Assembly: GCF_936943645.1 (NCBI RefSeq)
Contig: NZ_CAKZJO010000057.1
Location: forward strand, 178,866-242,865
From: an uncultured Bradyrhizobium sp.
GTDB lineage: Bacteria > Pseudomonadota > Alphaproteobacteria > Rhizobiales > Xanthobacteraceae
DNA length: 64,000 nucleotides
Direction of reading: 5' to 3'
This document shows positions 17,882 through 26,167 of the stretch, in pieces (position 1 is the first letter of the stretch; each line of letters starts with the position of its first letter). The notes beneath the pieces were generated by a model. The model was not told the DNA's origin. It ran no database searches and saw only the letters and a list, made by a program, of their open reading frames with translations. Made by a program: the position numbers and the translations under genes.

Positions 17882-18066
17882 GGTGAGTCTCCTCATGCCC
17901 AGCCCTGAATCTGATCAAAGCAAACCTCGTGCCGTCGGTTCCCAATGGCAACAACTTTCTCGCGCCGGCGCATCACGCCTTGCTGAGCAGGAGCGCTTTC
18001 GAGCGCAGCGGATGCCGGTTCGGCGCGTCAAAACGAGAATGGAGCCCGTTCGAAACGGGGTCTCTG

Positions 18067-18882
18067 TCAGCGGGAGGCGGCCGCCCCTCCGCCCTCGTCG
18101 ATCTGCCGGCCCATCAGCGCGATGGCCTTCTGATAGACGCCCGCGGCATTCCAGGCCTCGATCGCGGCGAAATTCGGCTCGCCCGGCTGGTATCCGGCTC
18201 CCGCGCGCCAGCCATGAGCCTTTAGGAAATTCGCGGTCGAGTTCAGGGCATTGGCGGCAACTTCGAGATTGCCGGTGCCATAGGCCAGGATGTTCTTGGG
18301 CATGAACTGGGTCTGGCCGACCTCGCCATGCATGGAGCCGCGCGTCGCCCCCGACAGCGTGCCGCGGTCGATCAGCTTCAGCGCGGCATAGAGCTGGTCG
18401 GTGAAGAATTCGGGACGGCGGCAGTCATAGGCAAGGGTTGCGATCGACGACAGCATGTTCTGATTGCCGCGCTGGCTACCGAAGCCGGTCTCCATGCCCC
18501 AGATTGCGATCAGGGGTCCGGGCGGGACGCCATAGCGCTGCTGGATCGAGGCGAACAAGGCTCCTTGTGATTGCTTGAGCTGCCGCCCCTTGGCGACGAT
18601 GGTGGTGGCACCGCGCTTGGCGAGGAACTGGTCGAGCGTCAGCGAAAAGCTGCGCTGGCCGCGATCGGCGGCGATGGTGGCGCTGGCGTAGTTGGCCTGC
18701 ATCAGGGCCGCGAGCGCGGTCTGGCCGATACCCTTGCCCTGCGCCTCCGCACTGAACTCGCGCTTCCAGGCCTCGAAGCCGCCGGGCCCGTTGCCGCAAG
18801 TGGCGGCCTCGGCCATGGGCAGAGAGAGGAGCAGCGCGGCCACGCCAATCACTGCTGTCGCGACTGTCCTGCCCTTGATCAT
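18067..18882 (-). CDS. Lytic murein transglycosylase (MltB-like)
   Basis: A 271-residue periplasmic enzyme that cleaves the glycan strands of peptidoglycan to form 1,6-anhydromuramic ends. The signal peptide (VATAVIGVAALLLSLPMAEAA) is followed by the SLT_2/MltB-type domain with FEAWKREFSAEAQGKGI, the catalytic glutamate in IAIWGMETGFG, the GEVGQTQFMPKN motif and a final NFLKAHGWRAGAGY. It lacks a C-terminal peptidoglycan-binding domain and a lipobox, so it is probably a soluble periplasmic form. GAGGA lies 8 bases before the start. It appears to be a single-gene unit. Confidence 0.88.
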   Translation of the reverse strand: MIKGRTVATAVIGVAALLLSLPMAEAATCGNGPGGFEAWKREFSAEAQGKGIGQTALAALMQANYASATIAADRGQRSFSLTLDQFLAKRGATTIVAKGRQLKQSQGALFASIQQRYGVPPGPLIAIWGMETGFGSQRGNQNMLSSIATLAYDCRRPEFFTDQLYAALKLIDRGTLSGATRGSMHGEVGQTQFMPKNILAYGTGNLEVAANALNSTANFLKAHGWRAGAGYQPGEPNFAAIEAWNAAGVYQKAIALMGRQIDEGGGAAASR

Positions 18883-19002
18883 TGCTCGTTCCTCTCAACT
18901 GCCACGCGACCGGCTCGCGCAAGCGCATGATCCTACGTCAATTGCCATCGCTCAAGTCCCGAAGCCACCAATCGATCCAGGCAAAGCCCTTGACACCGGG
19001 GA

Positions 19003-19815
19003 TCACGGCTCGTCCGTTCCCAGCAGGAAATTCACCATGATGCTCTGGTGCTGCCGGTACATATCCGTTCCGGTGCCCGTGACACAGCCGAGCTTGCGAG
19101 CTTCCGCGATGAACGGCGAAATCTCGGGCTTTGTGATGACGCAGCCGCAATAGGCCGATGGTGCGAGCCGCGCCACATCGACCGGCAGCGGATCGCCCTC
19201 TTTCATCCCCGCGGGCGTCGCATTGGCGACAAAATCGAAGCCGGAAGGATCCATGGCGCCGGCCCGCACGGGCGTCTTGCGGAGACCGTTGAGCCTGTCG
19301 ATCAGCGCGTCGCGGCGCTCGGCCAGGCCATCATGAATGGCGAGGTCGCTTACCCCGGCTTCGATCAACTCGAGCGCGATCGCCGAGCCCGCGCCTCCCG
19401 CGCCGACAAGCAGCGCCCGCATGCCCGCGGGAGCGATCCCCTTCGCCCGTGCCGCACCGACGAAGCCGAGACCATCCACCATGTCGCCATGCCACGAACC
19501 ATCGGCGCGCCGCCGCATCAGGTTCACGACACCCAGGAAATGAGCGCGATCGGTCGCACTCGTGCAGGCCTGGTAGCAGGCGAACTTATGCGGAATGGTC
19601 ACGACGATGCCGTCGAGATTCTTCAGCCGCCTCGCGACCGAAAGGAAATCGGGCAAGTCCGCCGGCGCGACCTGAACGGGCATGAGAATGCCATCGTGCC
19701 CCCGCGCGGCAAAGGCGGCACTGACGCCGGCCGGCGAGCGCACCTGGGCGATGGGATCGCCAACGATGACGTAAAGCCGGGTCGCACCTGTCGGGGCCGG
19801 GATCATAGAACCCAT
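19003..19815 (-). CDS. Shikimate/quinate dehydrogenase-like protein
   Basis: A 270-residue oxidoreductase of the AroE fold. It has VVTIPHKFACYQAC, where the lysine is the catalytic one of the family, the NAD(P)-binding loop VGAGGAGSAIALEL, and a GDMVDGLGF segment in place of the usual N-x-D-G-x-G motif. The substrate serines normally found in S-x-S-P near the N-terminus are only partly kept (IAQVRSPAGVS), so it is probably not the housekeeping AroE but a YdiB- or quinate-type relative with another polyol acid as substrate. The start at 19815 is adjacent to GGTGAG; the Met at 19806 is an alternative. Confidence 0.8.
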   Translation of the reverse strand: MGSMIPAPTGATRLYVIVGDPIAQVRSPAGVSAAFAARGHDGILMPVQVAPADLPDFLSVARRLKNLDGIVVTIPHKFACYQACTSATDRAHFLGVVNLMRRRADGSWHGDMVDGLGFVGAARAKGIAPAGMRALLVGAGGAGSAIALELIEAGVSDLAIHDGLAERRDALIDRLNGLRKTPVRAGAMDPSGFDFVANATPAGMKEGDPLPVDVARLAPSAYCGCVITKPEISPFIAEARKLGCVTGTGTDMYRQHQSIMVNFLLGTDEP

Positions 19816-19850
19816 CTCACCGACCCCAAGCCCTCGTCAATTGAAATGCC

Positions 19851-19856
19851 ATTATA
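19851..19856 (-). promoter_or_regulatory. Candidate -10 element in an AT-rich intergenic stretch
   Basis: On the minus strand the hexamer TATAAT lies 36 bases upstream of the shikimate-dehydrogenase-like start, in an AT-rich stretch that also forms the upstream region of the divergent AAA ATPase. No good -35 box was found at the right spacing, so this rests only on the hexamer match. Confidence 0.25.
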
Positions 19857-19955
19857 CACTTTATAGTTGTTTTATTGTCTTTTGGGCACCAAAATGCAGA
19901 TGATTAGCTTCTCTTTTCAGCCCAAATCATATTCCTCTCCGGAAGACCAACTCCA

Positions 19956-21296
19956 ATGAGCGATGAACGCAAGGAAGTACAAGCAGAGCTCTACGCAAGA
20001 GCGGCTCAGGTATCTCTCGCGTTTAGTACACAGCCGACGCGAGGCGACAACGAGGAGCTTTGGCTTCGCCGCGAAGCACTAGAGAGAGAGGTCTCGTACC
20101 AACTGGGGACCACAGATCAACATCTCTGCATCGACGGCCCCAGCGGAACGGGCAAGACTTCTTTGGTTCAGAAGATTTTCTCGAACCGCAGCAGAGATTT
20201 TATGCATGTGCAACTCTCCAAGGACATGCACTGGAAGGATTTTTGTCGGCAATTTGTAGAAATTCCACGGCGAACAAAGGTGTCTAGAGAGGCTTCTGCT
20301 AAAGGCATTCTAAATCTCTTCAAATTTGGCGGCGAATTTAACTTCAAATACGGAGACGAATTCTCTGAGAAAGATAGCTACGAACTACAATTAAAGAAAG
20401 CAGAACAGTGGGGCGCGCACGACGTCGCCAAATGGGTTCACGACAATAAACTGGTACTCGTTGTTGATGACTTTGAAGTAGCAGACGAGGATACGGTCGG
20501 AAGAATTGCGGCCGTTTGCAAATTGCTGGGTCAGAGCTTTGAAGGCAAGCTAGTTCTCGTCGGAACCGATGATATCCTCAAACGGCTCTTGAAAGCAAAT
20601 CCGGCTCTGACACATCGCATATCCGAAATAACGGTTGGCGGCCTTGCCAACGCTGGCGAGTCCGTCGGCTACCTTAACTCGAAATTCGACTTCTTAGATA
20701 TCAAGACCCCAGCGTCAGATCGAAGGCTTACTCGAACCGAAAAATTGCAATATGCGGAGTACATCTTTGATGCAGCCAATGGGCTGATGAAGCAACTAAA
20801 CTGGCTCGGACAACATCTCGTCGCCAAGGTCGGTTCGGGCAATCGCTTAACTTTGCCGACCGTGCGCGAAGTATGCAGGAAAATTATCGCGGACTTTCGC
20901 TTAGAGAATCGCGATAGCATTCGCAATATCTCTCGTGTCATCGAAAACAACGCCGACTTCTCAGACGTGTTTTCCTTTCTCGTTTCGCGATCAGTATCCT
21001 CGATCACTAGATTGAGTGAGATTGATGAACACCTCAGCGGCAAGTATCGCGCGGACTCGATAAAGTCCGCGTTAGAGTACCTTGAAGAGAGCGGGATCAT
21101 CGTAACAACGGGAGTCAGCGAAGTTAGAGTATTCTTCAAGAACCCGCCCCTGATGAATTGCATTGCCGCTCACTTGAGCCATGGCGCAGATTATGGGTGG
21201 GAGCCTCGACTGGACAGAGAAATGAAGGGCGGCCTTGAACAAATTTCGCTGGGACTGATTGGAGGCAAGGTTCGCGATCGTGACCCGTCCGGCTAG
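19956..21296 (+). CDS. AAA-type ATPase of low GC content, probably acquired
   Basis: A 446-residue P-loop ATPase. Walker A is GPSGTGKTS (K67) and Walker B is LVLVVDDFE (D171-D172). A sensor-1-like LVLVGTDD follows, then NPALTHRISEI with a possible arginine finger. The C-terminal 150 residues are helical and end in a likely winged helix (SIKSALEYLEESGIIVTTGVSEVRVFFKNPPL). The order suggests an ORC/Cdc6-, TniB- or STAND-like ATPase that acts on nucleic acid or as a switch. GC content is visibly lower than the flanks (40-50% in lines I counted), and codons such as AGA, TTA and ATA are common. It is orphan, with no transposase, nuclease or repeat beside it. Its stop is 10 bases from the convergent monooxygenase gene. 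Confidence 0.75.
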   Translation: MSDERKEVQAELYARAAQVSLAFSTQPTRGDNEELWLRREALEREVSYQLGTTDQHLCIDGPSGTGKTSLVQKIFSNRSRDFMHVQLSKDMHWKDFCRQFVEIPRRTKVSREASAKGILNLFKFGGEFNFKYGDEFSEKDSYELQLKKAEQWGAHDVAKWVHDNKLVLVVDDFEVADEDTVGRIAAVCKLLGQSFEGKLVLVGTDDILKRLLKANPALTHRISEITVGGLANAGESVGYLNSKFDFLDIKTPASDRRLTRTEKLQYAEYIFDAANGLMKQLNWLGQHLVAKVGSGNRLTLPTVREVCRKIIADFRLENRDSIRNISRVIENNADFSDVFSFLVSRSVSSITRLSEIDEHLSGKYRADSIKSALEYLEESGIIVTTGVSEVRVFFKNPPLMNCIAAHLSHGADYGWEPRLDREMKGGLEQISLGLIGGKVRDRDPSG

Positions 21297-21306
21297 ACCA
21301 TGCCGG

Positions 21307-23124
21307 CTAGGTCAATTCGAGACCTTCCAGACGGCCTTCCTTCCGCCATTTGTCGAGCAGCCGCAGGAACGCCATTGGCCCGCGCCAATATTGGCTGTTT
21401 CTGGCCGCGACCGGGTCGAACACGCCTTCATTGTTGTAGTAGCCGGGCGTGCATTCGGCGAGATAGGTCTGCCGGCCGATCGCGGCCTTCACGACCTCGT
21501 CGACCCAGGCGTTCTCGGCAGCAAGCGTCGGCTCCAGCGTCCGGGCGCCACGCTTGCGCGCCTGATCGATCACATAGGCGATGTGCTGCGACTGCTCGTC
21601 GATGATGTGCGGGAAGTTGGCGCTCTGCCCGGCCTGCACGGTGACGATCAGGAAGCAGTTCGGAAAGCCGCGGCTATAGAAGCCGTGCATGGTCTTGACG
21701 CCGCCCTGCCAGCGCTGGGACAGGCTGGTGCCATCGCGGCCGTAGACCTCGAAGCCCATGCGGCGGGCGTAATCCGTGCCGACCTCGAAGCCGCTGGCGT
21801 AGATCAGGCAGTCGAGCTCGTAGGCCTTGCCCTCGACCACGACGGCATTCTCGGTGATGCGCTCGACGCCCTGTCCTTTGGTGTCGACGAGATGCACGTT
21901 GGGACGATTGAAGGTGTCGAGATATTCGTCGTGGAAGCACGGCCGCTTGCAGAACGCCTTGTACCAGGGCTTGAGCGCGTCCGCGGTCGCCTTGTCCTTC
22001 ACGATCGCATCGACGCGGGCGCGGATCTCCTCCATCTTGCGATAATCGGCCTGCTCGATGACCTTCAGCGCCTCCTCCATCGTAGTGACCGGCTGCGCTT
22101 GCCGGCGCGGCGCCAGCAAGATCTCACCGAGGAGACCAGTCCAGCCGTCCTGCACCAGGTCCCGATCGAACGGCTCGCCTGAGATCACCGCCGTGAAATT
22201 GTCCATGCGCTCGCGCTGCCAGCCGGGCTCGAGGCTCTGCGCCCAGTTCTGGTCCGTCGGGCGGTCGTCACGCACGCCGATTGCCGACGGCGTGCGCTGG
22301 AAGACATAGAGCTCCTTGGCCGAGCGGCCGAGATGCGGCACGCATTGCACGGCGGTGGCGCCGGTGCCGATAATGCCGACGCGCTTGTCGGCAAGTCCGG
22401 TGAGACCACCATCCGCGTCTCCGCCGGAGTAGCCGTAATCCCAGCGACTGGTATGGAAACTGTGGCCCTTGAAGGTCTCGATGCCGGGAATGCCGGGCAG
22501 CTTCGGTCGGCTCAGCGGACCGCCGGCGAGAATGACGAAGCGCGCACGGATCCGGTCGCCCCTGTTGGTCTCGACCAGCCAGCGCGCCTCCTGCTCCTGC
22601 CATGCCATCCGGGAGATGACGGTCTGAAACAACGCGCGCTCGTAGAGCTTGAAGTGACGACCGATGCGGCGCGAGTGCTCGTAGATCTCCGGAGCCCGCG
22701 CATATTTGCGCACCGGCATGTAGCCGGTCTCTTCCAGCAGCGGCAGGTAGATGTAGCTCTCGGTGTCGCAGGCCGCACCGGGATAACGATTCCAGTACCA
22801 GGTGCCACCGAAGTCGGCAGCCTTTTCCACGATGCGGAAATCATCGATGCCGGCCTCGCGCAAGCGCGCGCCACACAACAGACCACCGAAGCCGCCGCCG
22901 ACGACGAGCACTTCCGTCTCTTCATCGACAGCTGCGCGGGTAAAGCCGGGATCGGCCCAGGGGTCATCGAGGTAGCGGCCGAAATCGCCTGTGACCTCGA
23001 CATATTGCGCCTTGCCCTCGGCGCGCAAACGGCGGTCGCGCTCGTCGCGATAGCGCGCGCGGAGTGCGGCAACATCGACGGTAGGATCGCTGGCCGCGCC
23101 GGTCTTGTGTCTTTCCGCTGACAT
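21307..23124 (-). CDS. Type I Baeyer-Villiger flavin monooxygenase
   Basis: A 605-residue FAD- and NADPH-dependent enzyme that inserts oxygen next to a ketone carbonyl to give an ester or lactone. FAD-binding VVGGGFGGLLCG is at residues 75-84. The type I fingerprint FKGHSFHTSRWD (FxGxxxHxxxW) is at 218-229, and the NADPH-binding GIIGTGATAVQ follows. WYWNRYPGAACDTESY is typical of cyclohexanone and phenylacetone monooxygenases. The N-terminal 70 residues before the FAD motif are longer than in the shortest family members. GGAGG lies 7 bases before the ATG. It is divergent from an acyl-CoA ligase 180 bases away. The substrate is unknown; a cyclic or long-chain ketone is the family norm. Confidence 0.9.
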   Translation of the reverse strand: MSAERHKTGAASDPTVDVAALRARYRDERDRRLRAEGKAQYVEVTGDFGRYLDDPWADPGFTRAAVDEETEVLVVGGGFGGLLCGARLREAGIDDFRIVEKAADFGGTWYWNRYPGAACDTESYIYLPLLEETGYMPVRKYARAPEIYEHSRRIGRHFKLYERALFQTVISRMAWQEQEARWLVETNRGDRIRARFVILAGGPLSRPKLPGIPGIETFKGHSFHTSRWDYGYSGGDADGGLTGLADKRVGIIGTGATAVQCVPHLGRSAKELYVFQRTPSAIGVRDDRPTDQNWAQSLEPGWQRERMDNFTAVISGEPFDRDLVQDGWTGLLGEILLAPRRQAQPVTTMEEALKVIEQADYRKMEEIRARVDAIVKDKATADALKPWYKAFCKRPCFHDEYLDTFNRPNVHLVDTKGQGVERITENAVVVEGKAYELDCLIYASGFEVGTDYARRMGFEVYGRDGTSLSQRWQGGVKTMHGFYSRGFPNCFLIVTVQAGQSANFPHIIDEQSQHIAYVIDQARKRGARTLEPTLAAENAWVDEVVKAAIGRQTYLAECTPGYYNNEGVFDPVAARNSQYWRGPMAFLRLLDKWRKEGRLEGLELT

Positions 23125-23302
23125 GAATTTCCTCCACGGCGAACGCTGCTTCGCCGGCAGCTCAGCTCAAATTAGCCCTGAAAAAGTGACGCATGCAATC
23201 GCGTCCCATGCTTTTTGCGTGAACGCCGCGTGCCGTTCCGCTAACCTCGCGCACAAATCACTGGCGTCCGCCACGCAACGACGTGGCTATTCGGAGGAGA
23301 CC

Positions 23303-24928
23303 ATGCAGGGATTGATGATGGACATGCCGCTCCTGATCAGCGGCCTGATCCAATATGCCGCGGACTATCACGGTGAAGCCGAGATCGTCGCGCGCGAGAT
23401 CGAAGGCGACATCCATCGCTACACCTATGCCGACGCGCATCCGCGGATCAAGCGCATGGCACTGGCGCTGAAGCGGATCGGCATGACGCCGGGCGACCGC
23501 GTCGGCACGCTGGCCTGGAACACCCACCGGCATTTCGAGATGTTCTACGCCGCGCCGGGCATGGGCTACGTGCTGCACACCATCAATCCCAGGCTGTTTC
23601 CCGAGCAGCTCGTCTACATCATCAACCACGCCGAGGATCGCCTGCTGTTCATCGATCGCGCGACGCTGCCGATCGTCGAGGCCATCGCGCCGCAGCTGAA
23701 GACGATCGAGGCTTACGTCGTGATGTCGTCGCGTGAGCGGATGCCGGAGACCAAGCTCGCCAACGTGCATTGCTACGAGGATTTGCTGGAACGAGAGAAC
23801 GACGCCGGCTTCGCCTGGCCAGAGTTCGACGAGAAGTCGGCGTCCACGATCTGCTACACGTCGGGCACCACAGGCAATCCCAAGGGCGTGATCTACTCGC
23901 ACCGCGCCGCGATCCTGCAGACGATGACTTGCTGCAATTTCGATTTTCTGCCCGGCCATGTCGAAGGTGTGCGCGAGGTGATGATGCCGATGGCGCCGCT
24001 GTTCCACGGCAACGGCTGGAACATGCCGTTCACCGCGCCCTACACCGGCTCGAAGCTGGTGCTGCCCGGCCGCAATTACGAGCCCGACAAGCTCTATGAA
24101 TTGCTCGAAGGCGAGAAGGTGACGCTGTCGGCGGGCGTGCCGAGCTTCTGGCTGATTCTGCTCGACTGGCTGGGCCGTACCGGCAACAGATTCTCCACAC
24201 TGCGCGCAACATTGTCGTCCGGCTCGGCGCCGCCGCGTGCGATGGTCGAGAAGCTCAAGCGCGACTATGGCATCGACTACATCCAGGCCTGGGGCATGAC
24301 GGAGGCGCTGGGCTGCTCGATGCCGGGCCTGCGACCGGGCTCGGAGCATCTCAGCGACAAGGAAAAATTCGACCGGCGCCAGGTTTCGGGCCGGGCCTGC
24401 TTCGGCACTGCCTTGCGCATCGTCGACGATGCCGGCAATGAGCTGCCGCGCGACGGCAAGACCGTCGGACACTTGCGCGCCCGCGGCCCCTGGGTCGCGT
24501 CCGGCTACATGAAACTGGACGAAGGCCTCGACCGTGACGGCTGGCTGATCACCGGCGACATGGCCGTGATCGACCCGCAGGGCCACGTCACCCTCACCGA
24601 CCGCTCCAAGGACGTAATCAAGTCCGGCGGCGAATGGATCTCCTCGATCCAGCTCGAGGATGTCGCCCTGTCGCACCCCGACGTGCTGCAGGCCGCGGTG
24701 GTCGCGATCCACCATGAGAAATGGCAGGAGCGCCCCCTGCTCCTCGTCGTCCGCAAGAAGGGTGCAACCGTCGACGGCAAGACCCTGCTCGACCACATGC
24801 GCCCGAAGATCGCGAGCTGGTGGATGCCTGACGCCGTCGAATTCCTCGACGAATTCCCGATGACCGGCACCGGCAAGGTGCTGAAATCGGCGCTGCGCGA
24901 TAAGTTCAGGGAGTATCGCGTCGCGTGA
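23303..24928 (+). CDS. Fatty-acid/acyl-CoA ligase (AMP-forming)
   Basis: A 541-residue ANL-superfamily enzyme that activates a carboxylic acid to its CoA thioester through an acyl-AMP. The phosphate-binding loop is YTSGTTGNPKGV (residues 185-196), then WGMTEALG, the hinge region LTDRSKDVIKSGGEWIS, and the catalytic lysine near the end in MTGTGKVLKSALR. The length and motifs fit medium/long-chain AlkK/FadD3-like ligases. I chose the start at 23303 because GGAGGAGA sits just before it; the longer frame is not supported. It probably acts with the acyl-CoA dehydrogenase and lyase downstream. Confidence 0.9.
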   Translation: MQGLMMDMPLLISGLIQYAADYHGEAEIVAREIEGDIHRYTYADAHPRIKRMALALKRIGMTPGDRVGTLAWNTHRHFEMFYAAPGMGYVLHTINPRLFPEQLVYIINHAEDRLLFIDRATLPIVEAIAPQLKTIEAYVVMSSRERMPETKLANVHCYEDLLERENDAGFAWPEFDEKSASTICYTSGTTGNPKGVIYSHRAAILQTMTCCNFDFLPGHVEGVREVMMPMAPLFHGNGWNMPFTAPYTGSKLVLPGRNYEPDKLYELLEGEKVTLSAGVPSFWLILLDWLGRTGNRFSTLRATLSSGSAPPRAMVEKLKRDYGIDYIQAWGMTEALGCSMPGLRPGSEHLSDKEKFDRRQVSGRACFGTALRIVDDAGNELPRDGKTVGHLRARGPWVASGYMKLDEGLDRDGWLITGDMAVIDPQGHVTLTDRSKDVIKSGGEWISSIQLEDVALSHPDVLQAAVVAIHHEKWQERPLLLVVRKKGATVDGKTLLDHMRPKIASWWMPDAVEFLDEFPMTGTGKVLKSALRDKFREYRVA

Positions 24929-24940
24929 CGACGCTCGATC

Positions 24941-24976
24941 GCGTGCGGACAATTCCGCGCGCGGTCTTCATCTTTT
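24941..24976 (+). terminator. Candidate terminator after the acyl-CoA ligase
   Basis: A hairpin with arms GCGTGCGGA and TCCGCGCGC (one G-U pair, 4-base loop CAAT) is followed by a pyrimidine-rich GGTCTTCATCTTTT. It lies 12 bases past the ligase stop. It would partly separate the ligase from the DUF2961 gene, which has its own ribosome site. Confidence 0.5.
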
Positions 24977-25030
24977 GGTAGATCGAGGAGCGATATATCG
25001 AAGCCTCGCTCACCCTGGATCGAGGACACC

Positions 25031-26140
25031 ATGGCATTTTCCGGATTGGGTCTGCATCTCGGCAATCTCTCGCGCCTGTCGACTGCGCAGGCGCGCTCGA
25101 TCAGCCCCGAGAATTTTTCGGGCGACAAGGGCAAGGGCGGCATGTCCGTCGATGGCCCCGCTGCGCGCCAGGCACGCGATCTCGGCCAGGGCTGGAAGGT
25201 CTCGCCTTACGTCGTCATCGAGCCCGGCGCGACGTTCACGCTTGCCGACATCGCGGGACAAGGCGCGATCCAGCAGATCTGGATGACGCTCGCGCGCGGG
25301 CGCCTGCGTCATTCGATCCTGCGCGTCTACTGGGACGACCAGGAACAGCCGAGCGTCGAATGCCCCGCCGGCGACTTCTTCGCCTGCGGCTGGGAAGAGT
25401 TCGCGCAAGTGTCCTCGCTTGCGGTCTGCGTCAACCCCGGCCGCGCCTTCAACTGCTATTGGGAGATGCCGTTCCGCAAGCGTGCGCGCTTCACGCTGGA
25501 GAACCGCAGCGAGGAGCAGCTCACCGTCTACTACCAGATCAACTATGCGCTCACGGACGTGCCCGAGGACTGCGCCTATTTTCATGCACAGTTCCGGCGC
25601 ACCAATCCACTGCCCTTCAAGGAGGTCTACACCATCCTCGATGGCGTGAAGGGCGCGGGCCATTATGTCGGGACCTACATGGCCTGGGGCGTCAACAACA
25701 ACGGCTGGTGGGGCGAAGGCGAGATCAAGTTCTTCATCGACGGCGACGGCGAATTTCCGACCATCTGCGGCACCGGCACCGAGGACTATTTCTGCGGCTC
25801 CTACAATTTCGACCCCCATGTCGCGCATGCCGGTCAAGGGCAATCACGCTATCTGGAATTCACCACGCCCTATTCCGGCCTGCCGCAGGTGATCCGCCCC
25901 GACGGCGTCTACAAATCGCAGCAACGCTTCGGGCTCTACCGCTGGCACATTACCGATCCCGTGCGATTCCGCTCCGACCTGCGCGTGACGATCCAGGCGC
26001 TCGGCTGGCTCCTGGGCGCAAAGGAGGCCAAGTATCTTCCCTTGCAGGACGACATCGCGTCGGTCGCATTCTGGTATCAGACGCTGCCGACCGCGCCATT
26101 CCCTGAACTGCCCGGGCCCGATTATCTCGAAATCGGCTAG
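25031..26140 (+). CDS. DUF2961 protein (glycoside hydrolase family GH172-like)
   Basis: A 369-residue protein with the DUF2961 signature: GQGAIQQIWMT, then the strongly conserved GTGTEDYFCGSYNF and later YRWHITDPVRF. DUF2961 includes the GH172 enzymes that act on difructose anhydrides and arabinofuranosides; the Glu in GTGTEDYF belongs to a conserved family motif and is probably catalytic. There is no signal peptide, so it would act in the cytoplasm. GAGGA precedes the ATG by 5 bases. It is encoded 28 bases before an acyl-CoA dehydrogenase, an odd partner for a glycosidase; the real substrate may be a sugar-linked or other acetal compound. The family assignment is firm, the reaction is not. 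Confidence 0.82.
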   Translation: MAFSGLGLHLGNLSRLSTAQARSISPENFSGDKGKGGMSVDGPAARQARDLGQGWKVSPYVVIEPGATFTLADIAGQGAIQQIWMTLARGRLRHSILRVYWDDQEQPSVECPAGDFFACGWEEFAQVSSLAVCVNPGRAFNCYWEMPFRKRARFTLENRSEEQLTVYYQINYALTDVPEDCAYFHAQFRRTNPLPFKEVYTILDGVKGAGHYVGTYMAWGVNNNGWWGEGEIKFFIDGDGEFPTICGTGTEDYFCGSYNFDPHVAHAGQGQSRYLEFTTPYSGLPQVIRPDGVYKSQQRFGLYRWHITDPVRFRSDLRVTIQALGWLLGAKEAKYLPLQDDIASVAFWYQTLPTAPFPELPGPDYLEIG

Positions 26141-26167
26141 GCCGCTGATCGATCAAGGAGACCAGAC

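Noticed and set aside
19956..21296. The AAA ATPase as a TniB-type transposition protein
   Set aside because: No transposase, integrase or terminal inverted repeat was seen near it, so I keep only a general AAA call.
23105..23302. A longer N-terminus for the acyl-CoA ligase
   Set aside because: The extra 66 residues would overlap the divergent monooxygenase promoter and have no family match, while GGAGGAGA marks the start at 23303.
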